From CAYLXX01 sp964484325 (GTDB taxonomy: Bacteria; Patescibacteriota; Microgenomatia; UBA1406; GWC2-37-13): 46,935 nt of DNA. The translations under genes were made by a program, and so were the position numbers. Each line of letters begins with the position of its first letter. Position 1 is the stretch's first letter. Positions 31,036 to 38,864 of this stretch are shown here, in pieces. The stretch spans positions 1-46,935 of the forward strand of contig CAZAEE010000008.1 of NCBI GenBank assembly GCA_964484325.1, given 5' to 3'. The notes under the pieces were generated by a model. It made no database searches. It was not told the origin of the DNA and was given only the letters and a program-made list of their open reading frames with translations.

Positions 31036-31217
31036 ACAAAAAAGAAATGTTATTTTTGGCAGTGGGAATTTTTCTGACTATGATGGCTTGGCTACTTATA
31101 GACTTATATCATATTAAGCAGCGAAAGTATATTGATCGCGACATTCCAGAAGTACAAATACCTACTTACCATATTGACACCCATATTTTTCCGACGCTGG
31201 CCCAAAAGACGCCCTAA
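31032..31217 (+). CDS. 61-residue membrane protein in the PilN/PilO unit
   Basis: Not recognised. It has one membrane helix (about 5-25, MLFLAVGIFLTMMAWLLI) followed by a polar, proline-containing tail that would face outside (PEVQIPTYHIDTHIFP). It is coupled to the PilO-like gene by ATGA and ends six bases before the next gene. Its position matches that of PilP-like small partners in pilus operons, but there is no sequence basis for naming it so. Confidence 0.6.
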   Translation: MNKKEMLFLAVGIFLTMMAWLLIDLYHIKQRKYIDRDIPEVQIPTYHIDTHIFPTLAQKTP

Positions 31218-31223
31218 TGATTT

Positions 31224-32534
31224 ATGTTATACAGTGATCTATATCTTAAGTCTCAAAACAGACCGCCTGCAATTTTATTTTTCGTAGCTTTATTGGCAGT
31301 GGCGGGTTTTTTAGTATCTTTCACGAGGTTACCGACTCAGACGACGCAAGCAACCAAACAAACAGTAAATAACCATACATTAGTAAACGTCTCACCACGC
31401 GAAGTCGGTATATTTTGGGAGACAAATACGAAAACAATCGGTTGGGTCATCTGGGGTACATCTCCGGGCAGTCTTAAGTCACTCGCTTTAGACGAGCGGG
31501 ATTTTGAAGACAATAAAACGCCTTCTCTGTACCACTTTGTTAAACTAAAAAATTTATCTGAAAACTCATCCTACTTTTATAAATTAGTCAGCAATAATGA
31601 GGTAATTACTGGACCGGATAACCAGCCGTTTCATTTTATTACCCCTGGCAGTACAACGCCGCTTGAGTCCATTGATCCAGATTATGGAAAAGTAGTCACT
31701 CCTTCAGGCGAAGCCGCCGCCGATGCACTTGTACGTCTGAACTATCCTGGCGCTTATCCTCTGATGACCGTTGCCAAGCTAGATGGCGCCTGGTTAATCC
31801 CGTTTCCCTATATTATGACTCCTCAAGATATGAAAAATATTTCGCCCGATAAAAATACTCCGGTCATTCTTGAGATTTACCTTGATGATGTAAAAAAAAC
31901 CACGATTAAAACAACCATTGCCCAAGCAGCACCTGTGCCAAAGACTCTTACACTCGGTACGGATCTTGATCTGACAAGTTCAGACAACGTTCTATCAGTT
32001 GCCTCATCAGAGGCTCTAGTTCATACTGCCAATACAGTTTCTAAACCCGAAGTCCTTTTTCCTAAAGATAAATCAATTATCCCTGGTAAAAATCCGTTGA
32101 TTAAAGGTACAGCTTCACCAAACACGAGTGTATCTGGACGCATTAACACAAATCCACTCATCTCATTCAAAGTGAATACTGATCCCAAAGGGAACTGGAC
32201 TGTTACAGAACCAATGACCATCTCAGCCGGCGAGTACCAGCTCACCGTGACTGCTGTTGATAATAAAAATAATCCAGTGACGATACGAAGAGTATTTACT
32301 ATCGCCAAAAGCGGAGAGCAGGTTCTGGCTGCAGCAACGGCGCCGGCTACCTTGACTCCCACTCAGTTACCGACTTTAACGCCATTACCATTACCAACAA
32401 ATACTCCTTTCCCAACAGAAGTCATTACCACTGCAACACCCACTCCACCAGTGACTGGTGTTGATCCAATCTACTATCTGGGAGCGAGCGCTTTCTTTAT
32501 ATTCCTGGGGGCGGGTATGCTGTTTTTGATGTAA
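31224..32534 (+). CDS. Surface protein with beta-sandwich domains and sorting-signal-like C-terminus
   Basis: A 436-residue exported protein. A hydrophobic segment (about 16-33) acts as signal or anchor. A domain resembling fibronectin-III/purple-acid-phosphatase N-terminal folds follows (VSPREVGIFWETNTKTIGWV, KNLSENSSYFYKLVSNN), then a segment around TPSGEAAADALVRLNYPGAY. Next is an Ig-like domain (KPEVLFPKDKSIIPGKNPLI, ISAGEYQLTVTAVDNKN) and a Pro/Thr linker. The end is PPVTG (residues 408-412), a hydrophobic stretch and no basic tail. This looks like a variant LPxTG sorting signal, and a sortase is encoded at 42575. It is the last gene of the PilN/PilO unit and is convergent with the LCP gene six bases away. 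Confidence 0.75.
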   Translation: MLYSDLYLKSQNRPPAILFFVALLAVAGFLVSFTRLPTQTTQATKQTVNNHTLVNVSPREVGIFWETNTKTIGWVIWGTSPGSLKSLALDERDFEDNKTPSLYHFVKLKNLSENSSYFYKLVSNNEVITGPDNQPFHFITPGSTTPLESIDPDYGKVVTPSGEAAADALVRLNYPGAYPLMTVAKLDGAWLIPFPYIMTPQDMKNISPDKNTPVILEIYLDDVKKTTIKTTIAQAAPVPKTLTLGTDLDLTSSDNVLSVASSEALVHTANTVSKPEVLFPKDKSIIPGKNPLIKGTASPNTSVSGRINTNPLISFKVNTDPKGNWTVTEPMTISAGEYQLTVTAVDNKNNPVTIRRVFTIAKSGEQVLAAATAPATLTPTQLPTLTPLPLPTNTPFPTEVITTATPTPPVTGVDPIYYLGASAFFIFLGAGMLFLM

Positions 32535-32540
32535 GAAAAA

Positions 32541-33551
32541 CTACTGTACTTTTGAACAGTCGTCTGAAGATGTTAAAAGACACGTCATAAAGTCAGGCAG
32601 TAACGTTACACTGTTATTATTAGGTATTAAGGTATACTTACCGTCGTAATCTGATGCATCAGGCACTTCAAAAAGTGTTTGGGGAAGAGCTGAACTTTTT
32701 TGGATAAAATGTCTTTTCAGAAGAATATTTTTTCCAATAACTGCCAGCTGCTGATTACTGATGTCACGAACCAAACTCTGATCAACTTTTTCATATAAAT
32801 GAGTAATATCAGTCAGATTGCCTGAGCGAAATACGGTCATCATCTTTTCTTTAAGAGCGTTTAAAACAAGTTGTTGGCGTCGGCTGCGTGCAAAATCGCT
32901 CCCTTCCTCATTAGTAGCGTGGCGTGAGCGGACAAACTTTAGAGCGATTTCGCCATTCATATGCTGAGCACCTCTTTCAAACTTGACTGTTTCGTATCGA
33001 CACTTGAAGTCTGGGTCGCCATTACAGGTATCGTTCTCTCGGCCTGCAATAGGGAACTGGTTATCAATAAATGATTTTTGAACAGTGATATCGACACCGC
33101 CAACGTAGTCAATAAGTTCCTTAAACTGTTCAAAGTCAATGACAACTGCGTAATGAATCGGTATGTTGATCAGGTTTTCGACAGCTGCTTTGGCGAGCTT
33201 GAGGCCATCTTGTTGGCCTCCTTTGGCCACGCCATAAGCATAGGCCGAGTTAATTTTATCATGGAGGGTTGCGCTCCAAACATCGCGTGGTATACCGATG
33301 GTTGTTAAGGAGTTTGTTTGAAAGTTGTAATTTGCCAAAGTGATCGAGTCGGAAAGGTTAGGCCCATCATGATTGCCACCGGCTATACCCAATATGAGAA
33401 TATTTACTTGATTGTTTGTTTTCTTCAAAAGCCGGCCAGGAAAAAGTGTTTTAAAAATGGAAATTTGAAGCGTCTTTGTCAGGAATAAATAATATGGCTT
33501 AAGAAAAAATATAAGAGCGATAAGTAAAACTATAAGAAGTATTTTTTTCAT
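32541..33551 (-). CDS. LytR-CpsA-Psr (LCP) family wall-glycan ligase
   Basis: LCP enzymes attach lipid-linked glycans to peptidoglycan. The 336 residues have one N-terminal membrane helix (ILLIVLLIALIFFLKPYYLF). The catalytic domain shows LSDSITLANYN, TTIGIPRDVW, KINSAYAYGVAKGG and the C-terminal LKFVRSRHATNEEGSDFARS, which holds the arginines that bind the lipid pyrophosphate. Two cysteines in NDTCNGDPDFKCRYE may pair. It sits 6 bases after tpiA on the same strand and probably shares its promoter. It is a plausible final ligase for the glycan made by the 20447-25315 cassette. Confidence 0.92.
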   Translation of the reverse strand: MKKILLIVLLIALIFFLKPYYLFLTKTLQISIFKTLFPGRLLKKTNNQVNILILGIAGGNHDGPNLSDSITLANYNFQTNSLTTIGIPRDVWSATLHDKINSAYAYGVAKGGQQDGLKLAKAAVENLINIPIHYAVVIDFEQFKELIDYVGGVDITVQKSFIDNQFPIAGRENDTCNGDPDFKCRYETVKFERGAQHMNGEIALKFVRSRHATNEEGSDFARSRRQQLVLNALKEKMMTVFRSGNLTDITHLYEKVDQSLVRDISNQQLAVIGKNILLKRHFIQKSSALPQTLFEVPDASDYDGKYTLIPNNNSVTLLPDFMTCLLTSSDDCSKVQ

Positions 33552-33557
33552 GAGGCA

Positions 33558-34232
33558 TTAAACAACTTGGGACAGTATTTGAAAGAATTGAATTGGGTCA
33601 AGTGAAGCATTGCCGACAAGCAGTCCCTGGATCTCGGGATTTTCAAAGTAAACCCGACACATATGTTGATTAACACTACCACCATAAATAAAGTTCATAT
33701 GCGGTGAAAGTCTTAGTAGTTTTTTTGCTTCAAGCACCTCGTTGAGTGTTTTGAAATGTCCTGTTCCAACTGCCTCATGCGGTTCGTATGCGATAATTGA
33801 TGCTTTATTATGAATGAGATCTTTTTCATCCCGGATACATAAAACCGGTTCAATTTCATACTGTTTGGCAAGATTGACTTTTTTTTCAATTGTTGTCTCA
33901 CTTTCATGAAACAGGATCCGTCGTTCGCTGTGGCCGACAATGGTAAATCTCACGAGTCCTGAGAGCATCTTTGCGGTTGTTTCACCTGTATTGCTTCCTT
34001 CATCAAACATCGAAACATCTTGAGAACCGACAAAAATAGACGTACCTTGAGGAATAACATTTTTGACAATTGGTATGAAAGGAAACGGCGGACAGATCAC
34101 AACTCGAGCTTTTTCTTCAATAATAGACTGAACATGAGAATCTGTGCGAATTTTTTCCATGAAAACTACCAGCCACTGGTTTACTTCGTGAAGTGTTTTG
34201 TGAGCTTTCCAGTTAGCAATGAGGTATTTCAT
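33558..34232 (-). CDS. tpiA: Triosephosphate isomerase
   Basis: Interconverts dihydroxyacetone phosphate and glyceraldehyde 3-phosphate. With the ATG at 34232 the protein starts MKYLIANWKAHKTLHEV, placing the catalytic lysine in ANWK. The catalytic histidine is in TIVGHSERRILFHE, the catalytic glutamate in AYEPHEAVGTG (usually YEPVWAIGTG), and the phosphate-binding GGSVN is present. The frame stays open upstream beyond 34232, but that region is the promoter and helicase gene. At 224 residues it is shorter than the usual 250. It is transcribed divergently from the helicase gene and followed by the LCP gene. Confidence 0.93.
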   Translation of the reverse strand: MKYLIANWKAHKTLHEVNQWLVVFMEKIRTDSHVQSIIEEKARVVICPPFPFIPIVKNVIPQGTSIFVGSQDVSMFDEGSNTGETTAKMLSGLVRFTIVGHSERRILFHESETTIEKKVNLAKQYEIEPVLCIRDEKDLIHNKASIIAYEPHEAVGTGHFKTLNEVLEAKKLLRLSPHMNFIYGGSVNQHMCRVYFENPEIQGLLVGNASLDPIQFFQILSQVV

Positions 34233-34246
34233 AACGGTGATTGTTT

Positions 34247-34262
34247 GACTATAATTATAGTC
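34247..34262. promoter_or_regulatory. Perfect 16-bp palindrome with overlapping divergent -10 boxes
   Basis: GACTATAATTATAGTC is its own reverse complement. It contains TATAAT on the plus strand (34250-34255), eight bases before the helicase ATG at 34264, and TATAAT on the minus strand (34254-34259), 21 bases before the tpiA ATG at 34232. Two polymerases could not use the site at once. It may also be an operator. Confidence 0.65.
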
Positions 34263-34263
34263 T

Positions 34264-36051
34264 ATGTCAAACAACTTCGTTTCACAACTGAATCCGCAGC
34301 AGAAAGAAGCGGTTGAGTATACAGAAGGACCGGCGATCATTTTGGCCGGCGCTGGATCAGGTAAAACCCGTGTGTTAATACATAAAGTTTTGTATCTGAT
34401 AAAAGAACAAAACGTTTCACCGTTATCTATTGTGATGATTACATTTACAAATAAAGCCGCTGGAGAAATGAAGGAGCGAATTCATAGAGCGTCGTCTGTA
34501 GTCGAGGGAGGCAAGTTAGGGTACGTGGGTACGTTTCATTCGTTTTGTTGCCAGATTCTGAGACGAGAGGGCATGCATCTTGGAATTGATTCGCGATTTA
34601 CTATATACGACGACGACGATCAAACGGCACTTTTAAAGTCTATTCTAAAAAAGTACGATAAAAGGAAGTTGACACCATCGTATGTCGCCTTTCGTATATC
34701 TCAAGCAAAAAATCAACTGCTACCACCTGAAAGATACCTGCAGTTTTTTTCAGATTACAATGCCTCTGCGATTGCGGAGGTCTACAGTATGTATCAAAAT
34801 GAACTTGAAAAAAGTCAAGCGGTTGACTTTGATGACTTGCTGATGAAGATTACCATTTTGTTCAATAAATTTCCTGAACTTCTTGAAAAGTATCAAGAAA
34901 AATATCAATATTTTCTTGTTGATGAGTTTCAAGACACCAACTATGCACAATATATTTTAACAAAACAGCTGGCGGCAAAGTATAAGCATATTACTGTGGT
35001 GGGTGATTTTGCACAAAGTATTTATTCATGGCGAGGAGCTGATATCCGCAATCTCCAAAAATTTAAAGACGACTTTCCTGATACAAAGATTTTTAATCTG
35101 GAACAAAACTATCGCTCGACTCAAAATATCTTAAACTTTGCCTTTGAGGTAATCTCCAAAAATCAGACGCATCCAGTGCTTGAGCTTTTTACCTCAAACT
35201 TACCGGGTGAAGAAGTGACAACTTTTGAGACTGTGAATGAACAAGACGAAGCGGTCTATATTGCATCAGAAATTCAGAGATTGAGACAGGGAAGAGAGTA
35301 CTCTGACTTTGCAGTGCTCTATCGGACCAATGCTCAGTCACGTGTCATCGAGGAAGCTTTTTTACATTTTGGTATCCTCTATACTCTCGTCGGTGGCACA
35401 AGATTTTATGAAAGAAAAGAAATAAAAGATGTTCTTTCATATCTTCGCTACTTAATAAATCCTAAAGATTCAATGGCCAGAGAAAGAATCGAGCGTATTG
35501 GAAAAAAAAGATTCGATAAATTTATGGCGTTTTATGAAAAAAATAAAGAAGCATTCGATCAGTTGTCTACGATAGAATTAATGGAGGCAGTTTTCAAAGA
35601 AACAGGTTATTTAGAGTTGTATGATCGTGATGATCCAGAAGATTACAGTAGATTGGAAAACATCAAAGAGTTGAAATCCGTAGCGGTCAGTTTTCCTCGT
35701 TTGGTGAACTTTCTTGAGCAAGTAGCACTAGTTGAGTCTGAGTATTTTGAAGGTGAGCGGAAACGAAGAGGTCAGGAAGGCGTACGACTAATGACCCTCC
35801 ATCAGGCGAAAGGGCTCGAGTTTCCCTATGTTTTTATTGCCGGAGTTGAAGAGGGGATACTTCCTCATGTTCGCTCAATGGATGATGTGATGCAACTTGA
35901 GGAGGAGCGTCGTCTTTTCTATGTTGGTATTACCAGAGCGCAAAAAAAACTCTACATCACTTTTACCAGACGACGTTTCATCTTCGGCCGCCGTAACGAC
36001 ACGACCAAATCTCGTTTCATCAGCTCCCAGATAGAATCAACTCCTTGGTGA
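34264..36051 (+). CDS. UvrD/PcrA-type superfamily 1 DNA helicase, compact form
   Basis: 3'-5' helicase for repair and replication restart. The 595 residues carry the Q motif LNPQQKEAV, Walker A AGAGSGKT (K34), motif Ia TFTNKAAGEMKERI, Walker B LVDEFQDTNYAQ (D220), motif III GDFAQSIYSWRGAD, motif IV EQNYRST, motif V MTLHQAKGLEFPYVFIAG (from 510) and motif VI EERRLFYVGITRAQKKL. The 2B region between YLRYLINPKD (about 393) and motif V is only about 110 residues, without the usual PRRGIG segment, and the C-terminal tail is short. PcrA/UvrD is about 720 residues, so this is a reduced version. It could be Rep, PcrA or UvrD; no symbol is assigned. Confidence 0.9.
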   Translation: MSNNFVSQLNPQQKEAVEYTEGPAIILAGAGSGKTRVLIHKVLYLIKEQNVSPLSIVMITFTNKAAGEMKERIHRASSVVEGGKLGYVGTFHSFCCQILRREGMHLGIDSRFTIYDDDDQTALLKSILKKYDKRKLTPSYVAFRISQAKNQLLPPERYLQFFSDYNASAIAEVYSMYQNELEKSQAVDFDDLLMKITILFNKFPELLEKYQEKYQYFLVDEFQDTNYAQYILTKQLAAKYKHITVVGDFAQSIYSWRGADIRNLQKFKDDFPDTKIFNLEQNYRSTQNILNFAFEVISKNQTHPVLELFTSNLPGEEVTTFETVNEQDEAVYIASEIQRLRQGREYSDFAVLYRTNAQSRVIEEAFLHFGILYTLVGGTRFYERKEIKDVLSYLRYLINPKDSMARERIERIGKKRFDKFMAFYEKNKEAFDQLSTIELMEAVFKETGYLELYDRDDPEDYSRLENIKELKSVAVSFPRLVNFLEQVALVESEYFEGERKRRGQEGVRLMTLHQAKGLEFPYVFIAGVEEGILPHVRSMDDVMQLEEERRLFYVGITRAQKKLYITFTRRRFIFGRRNDTTKSRFISSQIESTPW

Positions 36052-36069
36052 TCCTATAATAAATTGTTA

Positions 36070-36098
36070 TTGAAAAAACCGCTTGATAGGTTTATACA
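36070..36098 (+). promoter_or_regulatory. Promoter for the 36108 orphan
   Basis: TTGAAA (36070-36075) and TATACA (36093-36098) are exactly 17 bases apart. The -10 ends nine bases before the GTG at 36108, so the transcript would carry only about three untranslated bases. It lies in the 56-base gap after the helicase. Confidence 0.65.
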
Positions 36099-36107
36099 TA
36101 TCCTAAC

Positions 36108-36734
36108 GTGGTTGAACTTCTAAATAGTAGTGACCATTCTCTGAATCATTTTGTTCGAGTTCCTGGTGCTCCAATTTCTGCCAAAGAGTTTCAGGACTTT
36201 TGGCCTGAAAGATCGCTAATCATGTCCAAGATTAATAAACCGCAAACCACAGTCGGTTCAGAACTCATGCTTGAACAAGTAGTGAACCCAGTTTTTTTGA
36301 AACTCCCTCAATTTCTTGATGTATATGGGATGCATATTGCTACCTTCGAACTAGTTCGTGAAATCATAAATCGTGAGCAGAACGAACACAGACAGAGCTG
36401 GTTTCAATTACGACTTATGAAAGCTAGTTTCGACACCATAACTGAGCACATTATTGATAAAGACTCAGATCCGAGTCGGCCGATCATTCATAAAAACTAC
36501 CGCGATTTTTACAAGGACATATACAGAAGTTATCTTATATTAGAAGATAGAATGATAGAGACTAATGCTACTTTTTCAGATTTGCCGACAACACTTGTTA
36601 ATCTAACAAACGCTGCAGCATTGCGTTTTCCTGAGGTAAAGTATCTTCAGCAAATAAATATGTATAGATTCTCTATTGATCCAAGCTATATAAATAATCA
36701 TGTAAAAAATTATTATGAAGGATTGAAAGCTTAG
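36108..36734 (+). CDS. Orphan protein of unknown function, GTG start
   Basis: Not recognised. The GTG at 36108 gives 208 residues; the first in-frame ATG is at 36222. The promoter position favours GTG. The protein has no membrane helix or signal and appears largely helical and cytoplasmic, with charged stretches such as ELVREIINREQNEHRQSW and NYRDFYKDIYRSYLILEDRM. Tyrosine and asparagine are common near the C-terminus. No cysteine or known motif is visible. It has its own promoter and is followed by a separate unit. Confidence 0.6.
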   Translation: MVELLNSSDHSLNHFVRVPGAPISAKEFQDFWPERSLIMSKINKPQTTVGSELMLEQVVNPVFLKLPQFLDVYGMHIATFELVREIINREQNEHRQSWFQLRLMKASFDTITEHIIDKDSDPSRPIIHKNYRDFYKDIYRSYLILEDRMIETNATFSDLPTTLVNLTNAAALRFPEVKYLQQINMYRFSIDPSYINNHVKNYYEGLKA

Positions 36735-36775
36735 GTTTTTTGAGATAGTCTGCTGCCGAAAATCACATAGATAGG

Positions 36776-36804
36776 TAGATATTTTCTTACCTGCCTTATA
36801 TAAT
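36776..36804 (+). promoter_or_regulatory. Promoter before the acyltransferase gene
   Basis: TAGATA (36776-36781) and TATAAT (36799-36804) are 17 bases apart; the ATG follows 11 bases later at 36816. An inverted repeat AGGTA (36773-36777) and TACCT (36788-36792) overlaps the -35 and spacer and might be an operator. The 81-base gap holds no other signal. Confidence 0.5.
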
Positions 36805-36815
36805 GACGATAGAGT

Positions 36816-37409
36816 ATGAAAGATAAAACAGGCAAAGAGTTGTCCGGAGAGGAAGTAGTGAATAAGGGATTTAATCGGATTTTTAATATCATGATCGAGT
36901 TTGAAGTTTTTTTACTTCATGTCATCGGTCACATACCCTCCCACACTATTCGCTATCTCTACTACCGGATGGCTGGTATAAAAATGGGGCGAGGGTCTGT
37001 TATTCATACAGGAGCCAGATTTTATGAACCCTCGCGGATTGAGATTGGGGAAGATTCCATCATTGGAGAAAAAGTAGTTCTTGACGGTCGAGCTCCTCTA
37101 AAAATCGGTAATCATGTTGATATTGCTTCAGAAGTCATGATTTATAACTCACAACATGATGTTGAGAGCGAACATTTTAGTCCTGTCACCGCCCCCGTTG
37201 TGATTGAAGACTACGTGTTTATCGGACCGCGTGCCATCATTCTTCCTGGAGTGACTGTGGGAAAAGGTGCAGTCGTGGCAGCTGGTGCTATTGTGACGAA
37301 AAATGTCATGCCCTTTGAAATTGTTGCTGGTGTACCGGCAAAATCCATTGGGGAGCGAAAACAGAAAGAGCTAAACTATAAACTTGGAAGAGCACGCTTA
37401 TTTAGGTGA
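36816..37409 (+). CDS. Hexapeptide-repeat acyltransferase (sugar O-acetyltransferase type)
   Basis: Left-handed beta-helix acyltransferase of 197 residues, likely acetylating a surface sugar. An N-terminal hydrophobic/amphipathic region (FNIMIEFEVFLLHVIGHIPS) precedes the IHTGARFYEP and IEIGEDSIIGEKVVL coils. The catalytic-type histidine is in YNSQHDVES. The C-terminal repeats VIEDYVFIGPRAIILPGVTV and GKGAVVAAGAIVTKNVMPFE, then IVAGVPAKSIGERK, match maltose/galactoside/WcaF-type acetyltransferases. It is convergent with the VanW gene, nine bases apart. Confidence 0.88.
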   Translation: MKDKTGKELSGEEVVNKGFNRIFNIMIEFEVFLLHVIGHIPSHTIRYLYYRMAGIKMGRGSVIHTGARFYEPSRIEIGEDSIIGEKVVLDGRAPLKIGNHVDIASEVMIYNSQHDVESEHFSPVTAPVVIEDYVFIGPRAIILPGVTVGKGAVVAAGAIVTKNVMPFEIVAGVPAKSIGERKQKELNYKLGRARLFR

Positions 37410-37418
37410 ATTTTACAA

Positions 37419-38819
37419 TTAATCTTTCGTACCGTTTAGATATACTGCTTGCCAGGGTCGATAGACAGAGAGAAACTGTTTATTGATCGCCAACTGATCA
37501 CCTTTATAGACTTTGTAGGTATAAATGGATTTAGCTCCCCAGGCTGAAAAATCGACTTGTTTAGTGACACCTCGGGGAAGCGTTGGGTCATCTTCGTATT
37601 TAGCAGGAGCGGGCGGCACTTCATCATAGACAGTGATAGGTGAGAGTTCGGCTCGTCGATTATCTTTTTTCCCGTAGAACTTCATGGAGAGTAAGTTATT
37701 ATCTTCATTAATCTCAGTTTGAATAAGAATTGATGCCGGTGTATCATTTTTAAACCGTAAGTCAACATAGGGTGCAAATACTGTTGCATCCAGTCCTGGT
37801 TTATTGTCATTTTCATAGTAGTGCACTCGATAAGCGTGAGCTGTTCTTTGAGTTATCGGTAAACCACTATTGAGGGCCGCCCGAAATAAGGTGGTAGATA
37901 CTTGACAAACTCCTCCACCATCGCCAAGAACAGTGCGTCCATTCTGGATAATATAGGCCGGCTCATAGCCAGTCTGAGCTGAAATATCGCCGATAATCTC
38001 ATTGAAGGAAAACTCTTTATCTTTTGGTATTAAGACTCCGTGAAACTTCGAAGCCGCAAGCTGGACATTATGAACTCTTCCCGGTATTGATCCGCTGTAA
38101 TCTGATTTACCTTCACCAATAAGTTCTTCGATGCCAAATTTATTTGCTTCAGAAAGTGAAATTTCCGGTTGTATGACTATATCTTTAAGTACAAGCTCGA
38201 CTGTCTTTGACGCTCCGCCTAAATGAGCTACGGTGTGATCTAGATCACCAATTAATCTGGCGTCATCAATTTTATTTCCTTTTTCATCAGGTCGGAACGT
38301 CACGACTCGACCATCTTGAAAGGTGAAAAGTGCATTTTTGGCTGGTTTATTGTATTGGTCTGCGAAATCTGACAAAAGATCCTTAATAACACCTTTATCA
38401 TAGACGGTGTGTGTTGTAAACGTATATTTTTTCAGTGAATAAATGGTGCTTAATTTCTCAAGTATCCGTGTAGTGGTGTGAGGAGTTCGACCTACGAGAT
38501 AGGCAGTTTCGGCAACATCAGCGCCATTTGAGTGGAGATTGATTTGTTGAGCAGAAAGTGTCGCGATTATCGAGTCATTGTAGTGAACATTTATTTTTAA
38601 ATTACTATAGACATTATTTTTTTTATCATATTCAGTTATGATGGCGTCTTTTGTTTTTCCTCCAACAGCCAAATTGTCAATGAAAATATTCGGGTAAAAT
38701 TTATTTTCTAACGATTTCTCGCGCGAAAGATATAAATTTGTCAAAATGACCGTCAGAATAAGTATTCCTATAAGACTACCTATGATATAGTGAAGAATAA
38801 GAGCTTTTTTACGAACCAT
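37419..38819 (-). CDS. VanW family surface protein (YoaR-like)
   Basis: A 466-residue protein with one N-terminal membrane helix (ALILHYIIGSLIGILILTVI). A putative peptidoglycan-binding region follows (NIFIDNLAVGGKTKDAIITE, FTFQDGRVVTFRPDEKGNKI). The VanW domain comes next (VQLAASKFHGVLIPKDKEFS, LGDGGGVCQVSTTLFRAALN, HAYRVHYYENDNKPGLDATV) and then a G5-like C-terminal strand region. The function is not known with certainty even for the family; VanW-type domains occur next to wall-synthesis genes in Gram-positive and CPR bacteria. The cysteine in GGGVCQVSTT is nearly invariant. It is divergent from the solute-binding protein gene, with a palindrome between them. Confidence 0.88.
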   Translation of the reverse strand: MVRKKALILHYIIGSLIGILILTVILTNLYLSREKSLENKFYPNIFIDNLAVGGKTKDAIITEYDKKNNVYSNLKINVHYNDSIIATLSAQQINLHSNGADVAETAYLVGRTPHTTTRILEKLSTIYSLKKYTFTTHTVYDKGVIKDLLSDFADQYNKPAKNALFTFQDGRVVTFRPDEKGNKIDDARLIGDLDHTVAHLGGASKTVELVLKDIVIQPEISLSEANKFGIEELIGEGKSDYSGSIPGRVHNVQLAASKFHGVLIPKDKEFSFNEIIGDISAQTGYEPAYIIQNGRTVLGDGGGVCQVSTTLFRAALNSGLPITQRTAHAYRVHYYENDNKPGLDATVFAPYVDLRFKNDTPASILIQTEINEDNNLLSMKFYGKKDNRRAELSPITVYDEVPPAPAKYEDDPTLPRGVTKQVDFSAWGAKSIYTYKVYKGDQLAINKQFLSVYRPWQAVYLNGTKD

Positions 38820-38820
38820 A

Positions 38821-38833
38821 CGAATAGTATTCG
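38821..38833. promoter_or_regulatory. Palindrome CGAATA-G-TATTCG between divergent genes
   Basis: Perfect six-base arms around a single G, lying one base upstream of the VanW start codon (minus strand) and 17 bases before the extended -10 of the plus-strand gene. On the minus strand it contains TACTAT, which could serve as a -10. It could be an operator or part of the VanW promoter. Confidence 0.35.
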
Positions 38834-38847
38834 AGACTACTAATATT

Positions 38848-38856
38848 TGGTATCAT
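38848..38856 (+). promoter_or_regulatory. Extended -10 element before the solute-binding protein gene
   Basis: TGGTATCAT (TG at 38848-38849, TATCAT at 38851-38856) ends eight bases before the ATG at 38865. The -35 region is not recognisable. The predicted transcript carries about two untranslated bases. Confidence 0.45.
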
Positions 38857-38864
38857 GATTGAAT

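Noticed and set aside
34233..34340. Longer triosephosphate isomerase starting at 34340
   Set aside because: The added residues do not resemble the family and the region encodes the divergent helicase start and the shared promoter; MKYLIANWK is the canonical start.
36773..36792. AGGTA/TACCT inverted repeat as a terminator
   Set aside because: No T-run follows, and it overlaps a promoter; at most it is an operator.
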